Of a stretch of 64,000 nt of DNA, positions 35,801-50,800 are shown one piece after another. The DNA comes from Tanypteryx hageni (Eukaryota > Arthropoda > Insecta > Odonata > Petaluridae), in contig CM054118.1 of assembly GCA_028673005.1 (NCBI GenBank), positions 9,369,082 through 9,433,081 of the forward strand, read 5' to 3'. The position numbers and the translations under genes were made by a program. Below the pieces are notes generated by a model. The model made no database searches. It saw only the letters and a list, made by a program, of their open reading frames with translations, and had not been told where the DNA came from. The stretch's first letter is position 1, and each line of letters starts with the position of its first letter.

Positions 35801-38800
35801 ATCGAATAAATGCCATAATTCTCAAAGCGATTAAAATTAAAGGTTTTACTATGAGAATAAGATTTTTTAAATATGAAAACTTTGAAAGAAATATAATCAG
35901 CTTTTAATACATTAATGGTGAAAATAATATTTTTATGGAGATGTTTCTTATCGTTTTCTAAAAATCAGTTATCTCGTCTTCATGTGCAGAAAACACTATT
36001 TCGCCATCGCTCAGAAGTTATATGTATCAATTATTAATAAGCCAATTTACCGACCACACAATCGGAATTATTAACAAATATACTTAATAGTAACTAAAGC
36101 TGCAACTGGGGCAACGGGAGAATCTTACCCGTGGTCCATAGCTAGAGGGAGCACGATGCAACTATGATTTAAACCTTGTAAACATTTGATTTAATTTTGG
36201 TTGTGCTTCAAAGCATCGGCGCCTTCCTTGATAACACATCCGTAAACAATTTACCTCCGACGCCAATTCGCGTTGAATGTTGCTACAATTTTTGCGACAA
36301 AATATTATCGATAGTTCCTCTCCCAACAAATAGAAATGCCTGCGAGAGATAATTGAAACCCCTGCTACCCAATTAACTGGTGAATTGCAGGGTAACATAT
36401 AGATGTAGATATTTTATTTACATCGGTCGATATGGCGATTCTATCGCCAAACGACAATTAAAAAATCCATATTTTTCTTTCCCATGTTTTATATGACCTA
36501 TTATGTAGGTATTGATTAAAAAACTCATTTGAACAGAGTACAACATCTGTCACAAAAAAGTCCGCGAGAGCAAATAATTGCAACTTATAGTTTCGGAGAT
36601 AAAAATTCGAGAACCGCAGAATCTTCGGATACCGTTCTGTAACTACCATAAAGAACGCCTTTGAAATCTCATTGTATTCCATTTATAGAGCACACTTTTC
36701 CTTCTTGCTTTCTTTCAGTTTTCCGCTCATTATCCTACACGACTCTACCTATCAATCCTCTTGATTCGGACAAACTCTTAAGGCCGCTTTACACTATGCG
36801 AGCGTTTGTTCATTGTCGTTTACACCGCATAAAACATTCGCATCGGATGACGAACTTAATATAGCGAGTACAAGTTTCATCATAAAGAGTGAATTCATCA
36901 AGAAAGCAATGGCCTTGGTGTATGACATCTCTTTTAAAAAGTAGAAACGGATACAATGGTAGTGCTTTACTTTTCGACTTGTGTCGGTTTTTAGGTATTG
37001 TTTGTGGAATCCCACAAATGTAGCCTCTCCCTATATTCTTCTATCAATCTTAAAACTTGCTCGCTTGTCCAATCCATTCTATTAATTGATAAATTCAAAA
37101 TCAATAAAAGACCAATATTATCGAAACTGAAAATTTTAACAGAACATAATAAGTAAGCTTTTTGCAACAGGGATCAGAATGAGCGAATGCTTTGCGAACG
37201 TACAAGTATCTGTTTACAATGAGCACGAATCTCTTTTGGTGTACCGCCCCACCACCGAACCCTCGCGAATGCTAAGGAATTCGCGTAAACCTGTCTTTAA
37301 CAAAAGCCGGGGAACGAAGATTTTCTCCGGCGTCAGCAAAGTAGCCAGACGATCTTGACGAGTAGGCAGACTTTTTCTTGGCCCATTTTTATGAACACTA
37401 AAACTTGCGAATCCATTCTCAACGTCCCCTCTCCTACATTTCTCCTTCTTTCCGTCACTGCGTTGTCAATTCTACAAATATCTAGCTATTTCCAAGAAAT
37501 TCCTCCGGCGTACTTCAGTCCGGTGCTGGCAGAGATGTGCTCGAGATTCTGCCCTTAAAAGTTTGAAATTTCGCAACCCAGGAAAGTAAGGTGAGGAATT
37601 TCGCTTGAAATTAAATTGAACATTACAAAACGTTTTGAAAGTGGACAAGGTCACGCTGCTAATAGGCCGCGCTCTATACCTGGCTCCGTCGACTGTGAGA
37701 TCAATTTGTAGTGATACCGAAAAAATGAAAAAGTGTGTTCAAGGTATAACTCATTTAACTGCGTGTGATAGGTAAGCAAAATTGAAGTGGAACACTGATC
37801 GAGATGAAATGTTTTCTCAACATCTGGAAGGAAGAACAGCGGATTCCAGTGAGACAGATGTTAACTCAAGAGAAAGAAAAAAGTTAGTTTCAAGATCCAA
37901 AGAACAAAAAGGGCGAATCATCCCAGTCTTGAGTTTTCATTGCTAGCCGTAGATGGTTCGAAAAATTTTGTTACTACTTTTCATAACTTACCGCCATGTC
38001 CATTAAAAGTAAATTATTCTTGTTTGCATTTTTGGAATATCCCGGCTTTTTTCATTATTTTTAAGAACGCATCTCCTTTTTACAACATTATTCTTATTCG
38101 CAATATACTGATTCTCAATACGCTCTGAGTTATAGGAACACATTCCGAGTGTGTCGAGAGGCATTACTGTATCTTCAAATCACCTTCACTGGAGGCGTCC
38201 GTGACGCAGGACTAACGAAACATTCTATATAACGGCTCTTCCCTCTTTAAACCGTCAAAATTCCCAAAAAATATGAATTAACCCAAGAAAACTCGGTTAA
38301 AGCATCGTTCTTGTGGCGCTCCGACGCGACCATCTCGCAGTTTTTGATTAACTGTTAATCTAACGTCAGTCACACTTATCAGTCGGGTTGTTGTTACCCC
38401 CAGTTGGCAACATTGCTGATAAGTGAGAAAAAACTTTGTTAAAGCTTTCCAGAAGTTGTAACCGTGATTAAATTTATATAAAATATTCCTGTTGACTTTG
38501 TAGCGAGTTCAGTATGTTCTTCTTCGAAAGTAAAATTCACTTTAAACGATTCGAGAAGAAACGTGGCACTGGAACAGAACAAGGAGACTTTCTTAATTAC
38601 ATCAGCGACGATGAAAATCAAGATACACATAGAAGGAGTACCCTTGTTTGCGGAAAGGCAAGCCTTTAGTTATGATTTTTGTCAAATGCTTTCGTAACAA
38701 CGCGTGGAACTCCGTGGAACCAGATAGGTCAGCCGATAACAGGCGGGTACGAGCTGGTCTCGCCGCATAAACATCGTCCCCTTTTCCCTTATTTTGTTTT

Positions 38801-41800
38801 CGAGCAAGCCATTCTTTTTTTACTTTTTTATATTTATTTACTTATCCTCTTGAAAGAGCAGTCGCTCTTTTATTTTTACGTAGCTAGTCCTTATGTGTAG
38901 TCACTCCCCATATTTATGTTTTTACGAGCTCCGCTAGAGTTAGATCCTCTATTTATTTCGCCATACACCCTCTAAGAACGCGGTATCTACACTAATTAAA
39001 ACTGTTAAAGACATACAGTTTGCAATACATTAAAGCCGAAAGGGGTGGCAATCGCCTAATCTGAACGGCTACCGGCGTTGGCGTGCCCAAGCTCGCGTAC
39101 TTCTTTCGATCGGAATCCTAAGCACCAGACGAATTTGTTCCACATGTATATCCACAGGAGTAATTCAACGCTACTTCTGATCTGAAAAACGAAAACCGGA
39201 CACATCATGTTTACTCGGGCAATTTACTTATGACCAAGAGTAACTCGCGCTAAGAAAAGTTACGCTTGACTCACTTCTACGCAACGAAAATCCAGTTATT
39301 CCCGTTAGGATCGATTTTGCCTCTCTCTTAACCAGACAAGAAAGACCCTCAATTACTCTTTGATTAGAAACGTCTCAAAACAAAAGTTTTCCACATTACC
39401 CAATGAACTCGCGTCGTTTCCGGCAAAGGAATATTTCCAATTAATAGAATATCGCAAATACTAAAGTAAAAAAGTAATAGGCGTATAAGGAGGAACGCAG
39501 GAATTTAAATTAAAAATGAAACCCGCTCATCAGAATCATCATTTCATTTTTATTGGCTAAACAATTTAAATTTATATTAACGAACGGAATACGTTTATCA
39601 TTCTTTCAAACAACTCTTACAGACTATAAACTAGTTTATCAATGACTTAAAGAAATTGTCCCCAATTTTTTAGAGCAAATGGACCAGGATGAATAATCAA
39701 ATGTGCGACGAGGGCTTCACATTTGGAATGAGAAGAATATTAATGTGAAACATATTAACTATAACTTTAACCCTTATTTTGTAAACATTTAGCAAGATAA
39801 CTGAAGTTCAACATAACAAAATAAAATATTAATAAACTTGAAAATATCAAACTACTCGAAAAATATAGGTAATAGACATGAAAAGAATATGGCAATAAAT
39901 TTCAAGAATCTTAACCTACAATTTCTAAAGAGAGTGCAATAGTTGAAGAGAGAATCAAACTACAAAAGAATCATTCTAAAGAGCCGTTTCCGAATGAGAT
40001 CGGCCCTCCTCGATGTTAACATGGAGAATCGAAGTTAAAAAGTGTGGGAATTTTGAAACTAGTTACACTGAGTCACATATGCGAAGGTGGTATGTTTCCC
40101 GTGCGCCGTCAGATAAATGGAATTCATACAAAATATCTTTATGTTCACTCTGCCCTTCCTGTACGTTTTCCGAAACACGAATTGGCCAATGACTCAGCTT
40201 TTGGCTCAAAATATTTACACGGCATAAAGGCACCGTCACCATTTTGCAATATGAAATCCCTTACGAATGGCGAATCGGTTACCAAGCAGCAATAACTTCG
40301 ACGTATTAAACCTGTTTTCGTAATGAAAGGAAACCCATTGAGCTGAAATCGATCTAAGATAAGAAATTATCTTCTTTTGTATTCGAAACAGCTGTTTTTC
40401 AGCTATCGTTTTCATCAAACGCCGATGTCACATTATTTTTCTTTTGCTATTCTGTCACTCAATTCCAAAATATTTTGGGGTAATCTTTCGCGGTGAAGTC
40501 AGGAGACTGCGGAAAGAGAGAGATGTGGAGGGAAGGGAAATTGGAGGTGTGGTGAGGAGGTAAATTCTTTCTTATCGATTTACGATGACAAGACCAAGTA
40601 AAGACTTAAGGCTTTTTACTTTCTCACATACGAATCATACAGAGAAAGTGCTCGTGGAAAAATTCTACTTCAAGATTTTGATATGCTTCACTTAGATTTG
40701 TCCAAAAACGTTTTTTTAAACGAGCCTGTGTGCAGTCTGTCGTATTTGTTTAGATTTTCTCTGGAAATAGAATATTTGGTGGCATAAACCACATCGCACA
40801 ACATTCTAGTCGAATTTCACAAAATCTCAATTTACTCAATAATACCTGAAAGGATTTTAATTAAAATTTATCCAGTTATAGATATTATCTCGTGAAAATA
40901 TTACATAAGCCATATGTCTCAAAAATAATTATATAGCGCCAAGTGATATTATCATCTATCGAGCATCATGCCCAGCTACCGCCCAACTGTCCGTACAATT
41001 ATGGAACTTTATTGGATGGACTAGAAACGTACGGATATGAGAAAGCTCGTCGTGCAATGTACCCGTGCCGATTTTTTTGCAGAAACTAAACTCGAGAACC
41101 AATCACCCTTTACAGACTATCTTTTGACTATTTTTCTAAAAAGAAATGGATAAAAAATACTCGAGTCGTAGATACGTAATGTCCTTCAAACGACCGCTAC
41201 GGAAAAAATCATTATATGCCAAAAAGGATATATTTTTCTTTTCCACGAAAATTTTTACTATCATGTTTACGATTCTATCTTTCATATTTAATCGACATAT
41301 CTTGCCTTGATCTTTTTCATCCCAACGACCTTTATCTTGCATCAATGCCTTATCTAATTAACTTTTGTTTTAAGAGACAGCTTGCAATCTCATACAGATT
41401 CAAGTGCTGCGTTCCCACGTTAACAGGTCCAGATATAAGTGTCTGAGACGAGTTACTGCGATGTTTTATAGTGCAGAAACCGTTAGCGCTTTTAATGAAA
41501 GATATGCTGGTGGAGTTTAACAAATGCGAACTTTTATTTTCTATCTTCACAAATAAAAGTTGGATTTATAATTAAAGTTGACTGGTCTTAATCTAGTAAC
41601 GCAGTTTCATCAACAACAAAAAACGGATGTTCTTTGGGCGACTCTAATAAAATCAGGCATCCAAAAGATTTGTAGTTACAATGATTTGCAAAACAGATAC
41701 ACTATTAAACACTAATTACGACCTCCAGGAACTAGGGCTGTTGTAACATCCCGTATGTATGGCAGAGTTATTTCAGCCGCTCGCATAAATTATTTGAATA

Positions 41801-44800
41801 TTTATAAATTCATGTCCCGAGTCCTATTTCACTTTTCTTTTACCTCCCCAATCGGTGGTTTGAAACCTCAAATTGTGTATACACAAAAACACTTAATAAT
41901 AGAGAAATGTAAAAAACAATTGAAGTAGGATAGGCAGAAGGAAATCTAGCGTACACTTATTGTGAAACTGGTGGTGATGAAAATATGAGTTGAAAGCCAT
42001 CCAATGTCGTCTGATTTCATATTCCTTTCACTTATCCTGTTACATGCCCCTTATTCCGTTGTAAAGCATTTTGTTCCTGCGTCGTTATCTTCCACAAAAG
42101 AACTGTCAACGATTAAATTTTTTGGCCTAAATACCTGCGTTCCGAGAATTTTGAAATACCCGTTCCATTTAGATCTTCATGGGAAGCACAAGGGAGATAA
42201 CTCCACCTTGATTTGACCGAGGTAAATTTTCAATCTCTGTCTTAAGGCCAGCTAGTCCGACCTCTTCTACTCTCCCGATGAATCTCCCTCAATTTATCGT
42301 TAATCGCGTCGTATCGTCGGCGCATTGCACCAGATCGCTCGAGCGTTTCCCCCTTTTATCTCACGGATGACCGCAAAGCCTGAGCCCACTCAGTTTATCA
42401 ACTCTTGCCGGTGTAGCACTTGAACTTTGTCGGTCGATGACGTTTGCTAAGATCGTTTCTCGGTAAACGAGATGACGAATTGAGCGAAATTATAAAATGT
42501 CGAAGCATCGTTAATCGCATTCACACTTATTGCATTTTAGCCGGTCTAACCAGTGGCGTAGGGAGAGGTTTTTGGCAGCCGGGAAAAGAGTGAAAAGCAT
42601 CGCCACCAAGCACACCGGCCAAACCGGAACAAGTTTCTCAAGGAGGGCTTGTGAATCGATTTTAAGAATACCAATTCCCAGTTTGCGAAGCACCTTTTGG
42701 AGAACAACCATAGCAGCTCTTTTAACCCAAGATTCCTCCATTTCAGAGGTTCCCAAACTGCGGTTCGCAAGAAGACTCCGGGGGTTTGCGAAAAAAATCC
42801 GCAATGGCCTTTGCCCAGATTATCTCATTGCACAGTTATTTTTAACCTTTGTCTGCAATAACGGCACTTGTTCAATTCAAGGATTATTTCTTTCATACGT
42901 TTGTTTGATATAGGACTGTGGAATATATTTAATTTTAAGATTTACAAAACGAAATTGAAACAGACGCTTCTACGCGGAAATAAACAAAATTTATTTTTGT
43001 CAAAGAGAGAAATCGAATCCGTGACGAATTACCGTGATTTTTGTTTAGACTCACAATCAGACCCAGAATGTTTCAGGCTTTTTTAGCGATGAGAAATGGT
43101 ATCTATAACGACAATCACCGCATTTACCTGTCCAACGTTCTCGTTAGTTAAGAACGAATTTTTGCTTTGATTATACGTATAGTAACACATAAGATTTTGA
43201 GCTAATGATTATATTATTAAAGTAATAATTTTAAATGCCAAAGCTGAATCCTACGACGCGGTCTAGAACAAAATTTTAATGAGAACATTGTAACCAATTT
43301 TTATTTAGGTGTAATGAAGTAAATTGAAGTATTTTAATTTTCATAAGCGAAGGGGGGTGTTTAAACACGTAAATATCCTCCTTGGCTATGCCGCTGATAT
43401 TCAGGTAAAAATATTTATTTTTAAGAGGGGGTTCCCGAGATTTGGATTTTTATGAAAGGGGTTGGCGGGACGAAAATGTATGGGGACCACTGCTCCATTT
43501 GAACCCCAAACTAAACACCCTAATCGGCGGACCGCATCGGTATTTACAAACACTTCGGCGGGCAGCAATGAAAGTTGCCAATACTTCCGCGGGTCGGATT
43601 AGAAGTTAGGTCGGAAGTTATTCTGAGATTCTGACGCATCATAAGAGTGAAAACTAAGTCAAAACGAGGATTTTTGGGTTAATATTTCAAAACTAAAGAT
43701 TTTAATCACGTAATTTTACAAAACATATTAATGTATGTATTAAATTTTACGGATCATGGCTTCGCGGTCAACATAAATTGCTCTAGGGCAGTGTTTCTAA
43801 ACCTTTTTGGTACCGCGGACCCCCTACAAAGTCCCATAATTTCTGTGGGTCCCCAGGGGTGAATCTAGGTGCATAGCTTAGGGGAGGGGGGGATAATAAG
43901 AAAACAAATATATTTACTGACACCTATTTATGCAAAATAATACCGTCTCATTATAATAACTATACGGCGTATATTATACACTGCTTAGATATTTGCAAAA
44001 TATTTCTAGAATGTCTATAAAATAAGTTAATTGAGATAATATTTTAATGAAGATAGATCATCTCCCTTAAGGGGGAGAGGTAATTACTCTATTACCCCGC
44101 ACCCTTTGTATCCGCCATTGGGACCCTCTCACTATGAAAATTTCATGCATTTTCATTCATTATCTCGTATTTTCACTTCGAAACATTAATCAGAGCTGTG
44201 TGTTGGATCAACCAAGTTATGGATAAACATTATGACCTGTTCAACTCGCGGACTCCAGATCGAGAAATACCGCTCTAGGGGGGCAGCGTACGACCCATCC
44301 CTGCCCTAGGGCAGTTAGAAATAATCAGTTCCAAGTTCAAGGATTCGCTAATCATCAACAAAGTTGTCTTTCAAAACCATTCTCTTTTGTTATCTTTGCT
44401 CAACGATTCTGAATGTAATTTGTAATTTTTGCCGTTAATTTTCCCTTCTTTTCCCACTTACTTTTTACCTAACCGTCTCTCAAACTACCGTTCAATCGCC
44501 TTCCATTCAAAGAGGGATACAGGGGCGGATAAAGTGGATAATTATTCCCTCTCCTCCAAGGTTTGATAATACCGAAAAAATTATAATGATATAAAATAAT
44601 GCATCGGAGAAATATTATCTTATTCCACAAAATGGTATTACGTTTTTACAATTTTAAATCTGTATGCTTTTGGAGTTATTTTTCAATACTTTATTTTTTC
44701 ATCTTTGATTATCCTAAGACTGAAGTCGGGATCCCATGGGCGTCCACTTGAACTTTTTCAGGGGGACAAGGGGATGAGCAAGCTCCCACAGTCGGGTTAA

Positions 44801-47800
44801 TGACCCCATTAATCCCTTGACCTAACCAGACGTCAATGACCGTTGACAAAGGCCTGATCCATCTGGAGACAACTGCCCCACCTCTCTTGTTCTCCCCTCC
44901 CCCAGCAGATGCCTATGCTGGATCTGCTCTTTCTTCCATTCAACCCCTCTGTTCATCCCCAACTTTCTTCCTTCCTATTTTTGAAATGCTGGAATCATCT
45001 TGTCATGATGATGCTATGATTGTGGCAGAAACAGTCAAGCTATCCATAAAATCTTTTCATGAAAGATAGAGAGTATTTTTTCTGTGATGATGATGAGTAA
45101 ATTCAATAAATTGGAGATTAATTTCAGTTCTTAAAAAGGTTTAGAAAGAAAGCAACTGAACTGAACTGAATTTATTGAGCTACAAATTGGACTGCAAAAA
45201 GAGAAAGTAGCGGTATGCACCATCAGCAATGAGACATGGATGCATATGCTTCCATTGTACGTGATTAGTACATGTATTTGATTTGATTTTATTAAGGATG
45301 AAATTTATATTGTTTTAATAAATTAAGATACATTAAGCATTACATTCTTGATTATGGTTGTATGGTGTAGTGGTACTGAAACTTTGAGTTGTCATGGTGC
45401 CCTTGAATATCATGCAGCCCTCTTTGAATTGAAAATATTAAAAATAAGAAACTCGATTGTAAATTTCTTCATTTTTTGTAACTAATAATAATTTTTATGA
45501 CATCGTTTTTCAAAAAATTTCTGATAAAATTTTATTATTTGTGAAAACTTCATTTTTTGACATTTCACCTTCCATCTGAAATAATATTGTGGCCCCCTGG
45601 GGGCCGTGGCCCACAGTTTGAGAAACACTGGTATAGTGTATCTGAAATTGATAAATTATTATTCTTTATCTTTAATAATTTTCACAATATGCATTTCTTT
45701 ATTTATTGTTCATAAACTAATGCAACTTGTCTTGACATTTACTTTGGACAACTTAACACAAAAATACAATACTAAAAAATAAACTAATGAAATTCAAACC
45801 AATATTAAAAAATAATAGCAATATTGAGTACATAAATTGAAAACTGAATTACACTGAATGTTTCATGCATTGCACTTACAAATGTAGTAATTCAAATTTA
45901 TTTTTGTTGAAAATGTAAAAAAATGACGTATTCAGATCCCAATATAATATTTGGGCTAATAGGGAGTGGGTTCAAATTCTTTTATCATTAACTTCCTTCT
46001 ATTGCCAATATAACCCATCACAATTTATGCCTGGACAAAATTTTACCAATTAATTCTGAATGGAAATGTTCGAAGAAAAATATAACAGATAGATGGACAT
46101 TCATGGATTATAGAATACACATGTTTATTAATGAATAAATTCTTAATTGCAGTGTTATTTTCCTACTTTTAAGGTAAATATGAAAATGCATTTGTCTTAT
46201 TGGTCTTTACAGGTGATTATCTTGAATTACTTAAAGTTTAATTTTAAATTACTTTTGCCACCTTTCAAAAGATATACAGTAGAAACCCATTTATCCAGTT
46301 CTCAATGATCCGGATTTCCGGATTATCCAGACCTATAGACAGATGGAGCAATAGACGCGACGAGTGGGCGAGGTTCAAGATCATGCATTCTCAAAGTAAC
46401 TACATTGTAGGAAATGACTCAATCACTCTCCCATTCCCACCCATCCTCGCCTCATACTCTGCTGAGGAAAGAACACTTGATGCCTTCCGTTCCCACCATT
46501 TTATATTTGTCAGTTCACAGCTAACTTTATCTAATGTTCGTCATTTTTGTGGGTTTACTTCACAACCTTTTATCCAATGTTTAAAAAATTGTATAGTTCT
46601 GTACTGTCTTTTAAAACAAAATTATATTATTTAAAGCAATTTATAGTTTATCATTTTAATTTTTAACATCCTATAGGATCTGAAAAACAACAACGTACAT
46701 TACGAAGAATTTCCGGATTATCCGGATTTTCGGTAATCCAGGCCAGGTCCAGTCCCATCAAGTCTGGATAAATGACTTTCTACTGTATATCTAAATATTA
46801 TCATGTGATGATGTGAGGTAGCGTGTGCATTAGGGTGAAATTCTAACCCTATTCTAAACCTATTCTAGATGTTGATCCATTTTCACATTTGTAAGTACTT
46901 GGCAAAACATACTGAAAATTGCATTCAGCATTTAATGTTTATGAACAGAAATTATGAAATCTCAATTTAAATTTAAAATATTAAATTGTCCATTTTAAAT
47001 TTCTCCAGATATATTTTATTATAGCTTTACAGGCAACATAAAATGTTCTCTTGGGGCATAGGTCACAAGTCCCTTAAACAGTGAATCACCATATATCATG
47101 GTTTATGATTGATGTTATTAAAACTTGTATCACTCTCAAATGTAGTTTTGCTTTTACTACTACTATTACTACTACTGCTTTGCCAGAAAAAGCTATTTTA
47201 TACATCTCTTTTCAATGCAGCACTCAAATTATATTGGTGTTAGTATATTAAAGCTCATTTTAACAACACTAAATTTAAACTATTAAAGGGTTGAGTGAAT
47301 AAAAATTAAGTAAATGCTTAAAGCAAACAGTAAAAGCAAAAGCATTTGCTAAAAGTATAAGCAAATGCTTTTAGCATTTGCTTCATATTGAGTGAATAAA
47401 AGTTTGCTTTTGCTTATAAGCATTTGCTACTCAGTTTTAAGCAAATGCTTAAATTTTACGAAAGAAAGCTCTTTGCAACTCTTCCCTCACTTGTTTTTGT
47501 TTACATTTAAAGTTTTACAAAGGAATTTCAAACTAAAAACATAAATATCTTGGGTAATATTAAAAAAAAAGTTAATTAATAATTTTTTTTAACTATTTCT
47601 TTTATAATTGAATTCAATAATATCACAAATCATGGGTGCATTTTTATTCAATTAGTTATGGTAATTTTATCCAGTCCTTTGCCTTTATAGCAAAATCCAG
47701 GATCACTTAAGTACCTTAAAAATATTTCTCTGCCACGTCTCTCTTGATATTCTCCGAGTAACAGATTTGAAATATACTTAACATTTTCTTCAGAGAATCA

Positions 47801-50800
47801 ATGTAAATTTTTTTAACCATTGGTTGTTGAAACTTTTCTCGTATTTTTTAACTTTTTGTGTCACCATAAATTACCATATTTATATTTAGGATCAATTATC
47901 ATGAAAATAGAGTACTTAGAAATATCCTAGCAAGCCCTTTACCACACTTAAACAAGTTTAAGCATATGCTTAAAGCATTAAGCAAAAGCTGGGTTTTATT
48001 CACAAAATTTTAAGCAAATGCTTAAGAAAAATCCTAAAAATAAGCAAATGCTTATTCTTTCTAGCAAAAGCAAATGCTATTTATTTATTCACTCCAAATC
48101 AAGCATTTGCTTAAAAAGTGATAGAAATCTTAAGCATAAGCTTTTGCTTATTTTTTATTCACTCGACCCAATGAATTGATGATTTTTTCAAGTTATTCTT
48201 GCTTCGGAAATCTATTGCTCATGGTTGCACAATTTAGATGGTATCAGTACATTTTATGAGTACATTAACCATTAACACAATATGAAAAGGTTATTTAAGC
48301 AGCATCCTCTGAGAGATAGAAGTTGGGGGATTGGAAAATATTTTGAACTTAAAATATTTATAATTTTTATCATTACTTTTAAAAATCAATATTTCATAAT
48401 TAATCTTATATCATTCTGTACATTTTAATTGAAATCATTTTCAGAAAAACATTTCACATACAGCCATAACACTCATTCTTGGATGACATATTATCTTGGA
48501 GGGTTATATACAGGATAATAAGGAAAACTGGTAGTGATGGCTATGCTTATTCAACATGCCATTTAAATGTTCAACAATACAAGACCATTCTTGAGTAAAC
48601 ATATTCCTAAAACAACTAGGTACATGTAAATATAGATCATGAAGGTGGTGGTTATAATACACTTGTGTGAAAACAATATGAGGAATTATTAGATTGGTTT
48701 TGAAATTATTTTGATGGGATGGAGTTTGACAGATGTCAGAGATCTAATTTAAAATATACATATGCATGACTGAAGTTATACTGTATTTCAAGATTTACAT
48801 CTAAATATTGGGCATGTGAATGATAACAACCCAAAGGATATAGAAATCTAACTAAATAGCTAATGCTGTACCCTGACTGTACAAATGACCTATTTATGTC
48901 CCATCATTAATCCAAGTTCATGGACTTTCCTCTTTGCAAAGTTAAAAAGTGCCATGGTTTGAATAATCAGGTCTCAATAGTAGCAACCACGGGAAATTCA
49001 AAATATCCCCAAACATCAATATACCAAGCAATTCCCAATTACTCCAAATAAAATTTTGTGAACAGACTGCCTTGGTTCCATATGATTGTAGAAACTGTTT
49101 AATAAGGCAAAATTAGAATCAGGTACATTATTATATGGTGTGTTAGTCTTATTAAAATTAGTCTCCTAACCTGATTCTAAAGGTAATTAATTGTTTGTGT
49201 AACACTGCCTTATTGATAAACATAGAAAACAGATGCAAACTGTATTATTGTTACTAAATGAGAAGCATGCCATTCTCCAAGAAGATTACAGAGCACATCC
49301 GTTTCTATGTATTACTTGGAATAAAAAAGTGCAAAGCTAAAACATAATTTTATAAACGAAAATAAATATGAAACCATGGCAGAAACATTCTTAATAAACT
49401 GTGAGTCTTATTAATTACTACCACATTTTAAATTTTCATTTGCAAGCAAAGTAACCATGCCATGAAAACAACTAGCTATTAAATGTTGCTACAGAATATG
49501 GAATTAAATGTGAAAAATATGGCAAACAAATTATTTTTAGCACAATCAACTTTAACATAAGTCAGTGAAATTACATTTCCATATTCTAAGAGCTAAATAA
49601 AAATTCTATCAAATTTAATATATGAAGGTGCTACGGGATAAAACAAGCTTCCTGGTGCACAATCAAGAAATTCAGTTGATGAATCTATGAGTAAAACAAA
49701 TATTTATCCAGATCAGAGTCACATTCTATCCTTTATAAAGCATAAATGGATGTATAACATGAGAAAACACAATTTAGCCCTATAAGTTTTCCATGGATGA
49801 TAGCAAGCAATTAGAAAGGTATTTATAATTTCATATAAATGCATAAAACACATGATATCCATTAGAGAACAAAAGTTGCTTGCCAGACAGAGGAGCTGCT
49901 CCCTTTTTTTACAGAGATTATGCATTCCACAACACCCTCTCCATTGATAGCAAAAACCACTGGATGATTCAAGGGTGTGCATGTTTCCGAATGACCCGAT
50001 TGGGGTAATGCACTCCATTCGTTAACCTTTCTTTTAAATGGCGTTTCCCTCGATATGATCGAGGCCTATTCCATTCACACAGCCCCTGCAAAACGATAAT
50101 ATAAAACACAGAATAATAAATATACTAATTGTATTATACAATAAAGAAATCAGCTGTTTTCTTCCTAAATATCTCAAAAATAAAGTCACCACAGTAAATA
50201 GATTAGTCAAAATAAAAAATAAATTAGTCATTAGGCACATTCACAAATGCATATAAAGCCACAATAAAATAAATTTACCCAAAAATCACACATAATAGAA
50301 ATGTCAATAATAGCACATACCAGTCCGAATAAAAACACCCTGACATAATCAGCACAGTCATAAAAAAACATAGCATAACTTAACATAACATATGAATATG
50401 GTACATCAGTAAATAAATTTGTCAATGAACCACATAAGATAAACAACCTTAAAATATTCGAAATCAGACAAATAACCCAGTCAGTCCTAAGAAATAAATG
50501 TCCTGTCACACAAAAAAACGTCATGTCTGTACAGGCCTGTACGGTCAAACCACATAGCGCTATGGGTTGTCAGTCAAACAACATAATATATCACATGTCA
50601 ATAATACATACAAAAAGTCTTTAAACATTGCGAACATATGCGAACACACACCTTATTTTAATACCATAAAAAGGGTAATAATATATAAAAATGTGGGTAA
50701 ACAAGGCGTAAAAACATCGCTAATAACAAATCGTGACACGACTCACCATAAAAAACCTAGAATACTACACCATATACCTCGCCCTCCGGAACACCTCTTG

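Noticed and set aside
44759..45069. Splice-acceptor-like TTTTTCAG followed by an open frame and a 77-codon ORF
   Set aside because: The acceptor lies inside a sequence that looks like a transposon tip (gggcgtccacttgaact...), an in-frame TGA interrupts the frame, and no protein family is recognised.
49719..50018. Cysteine-rich 99-codon minus-strand ORF
   Set aside because: No recognised domain, no splice partner and AT-rich 3' half; not enough to call a gene.
50034..50548. Overlapping hydrophobic minus-strand ORFs resembling a membrane protein
   Set aside because: The hydrophobicity follows from T-rich composition, the frames overlap without a start context, and no receptor or transporter motif is visible.
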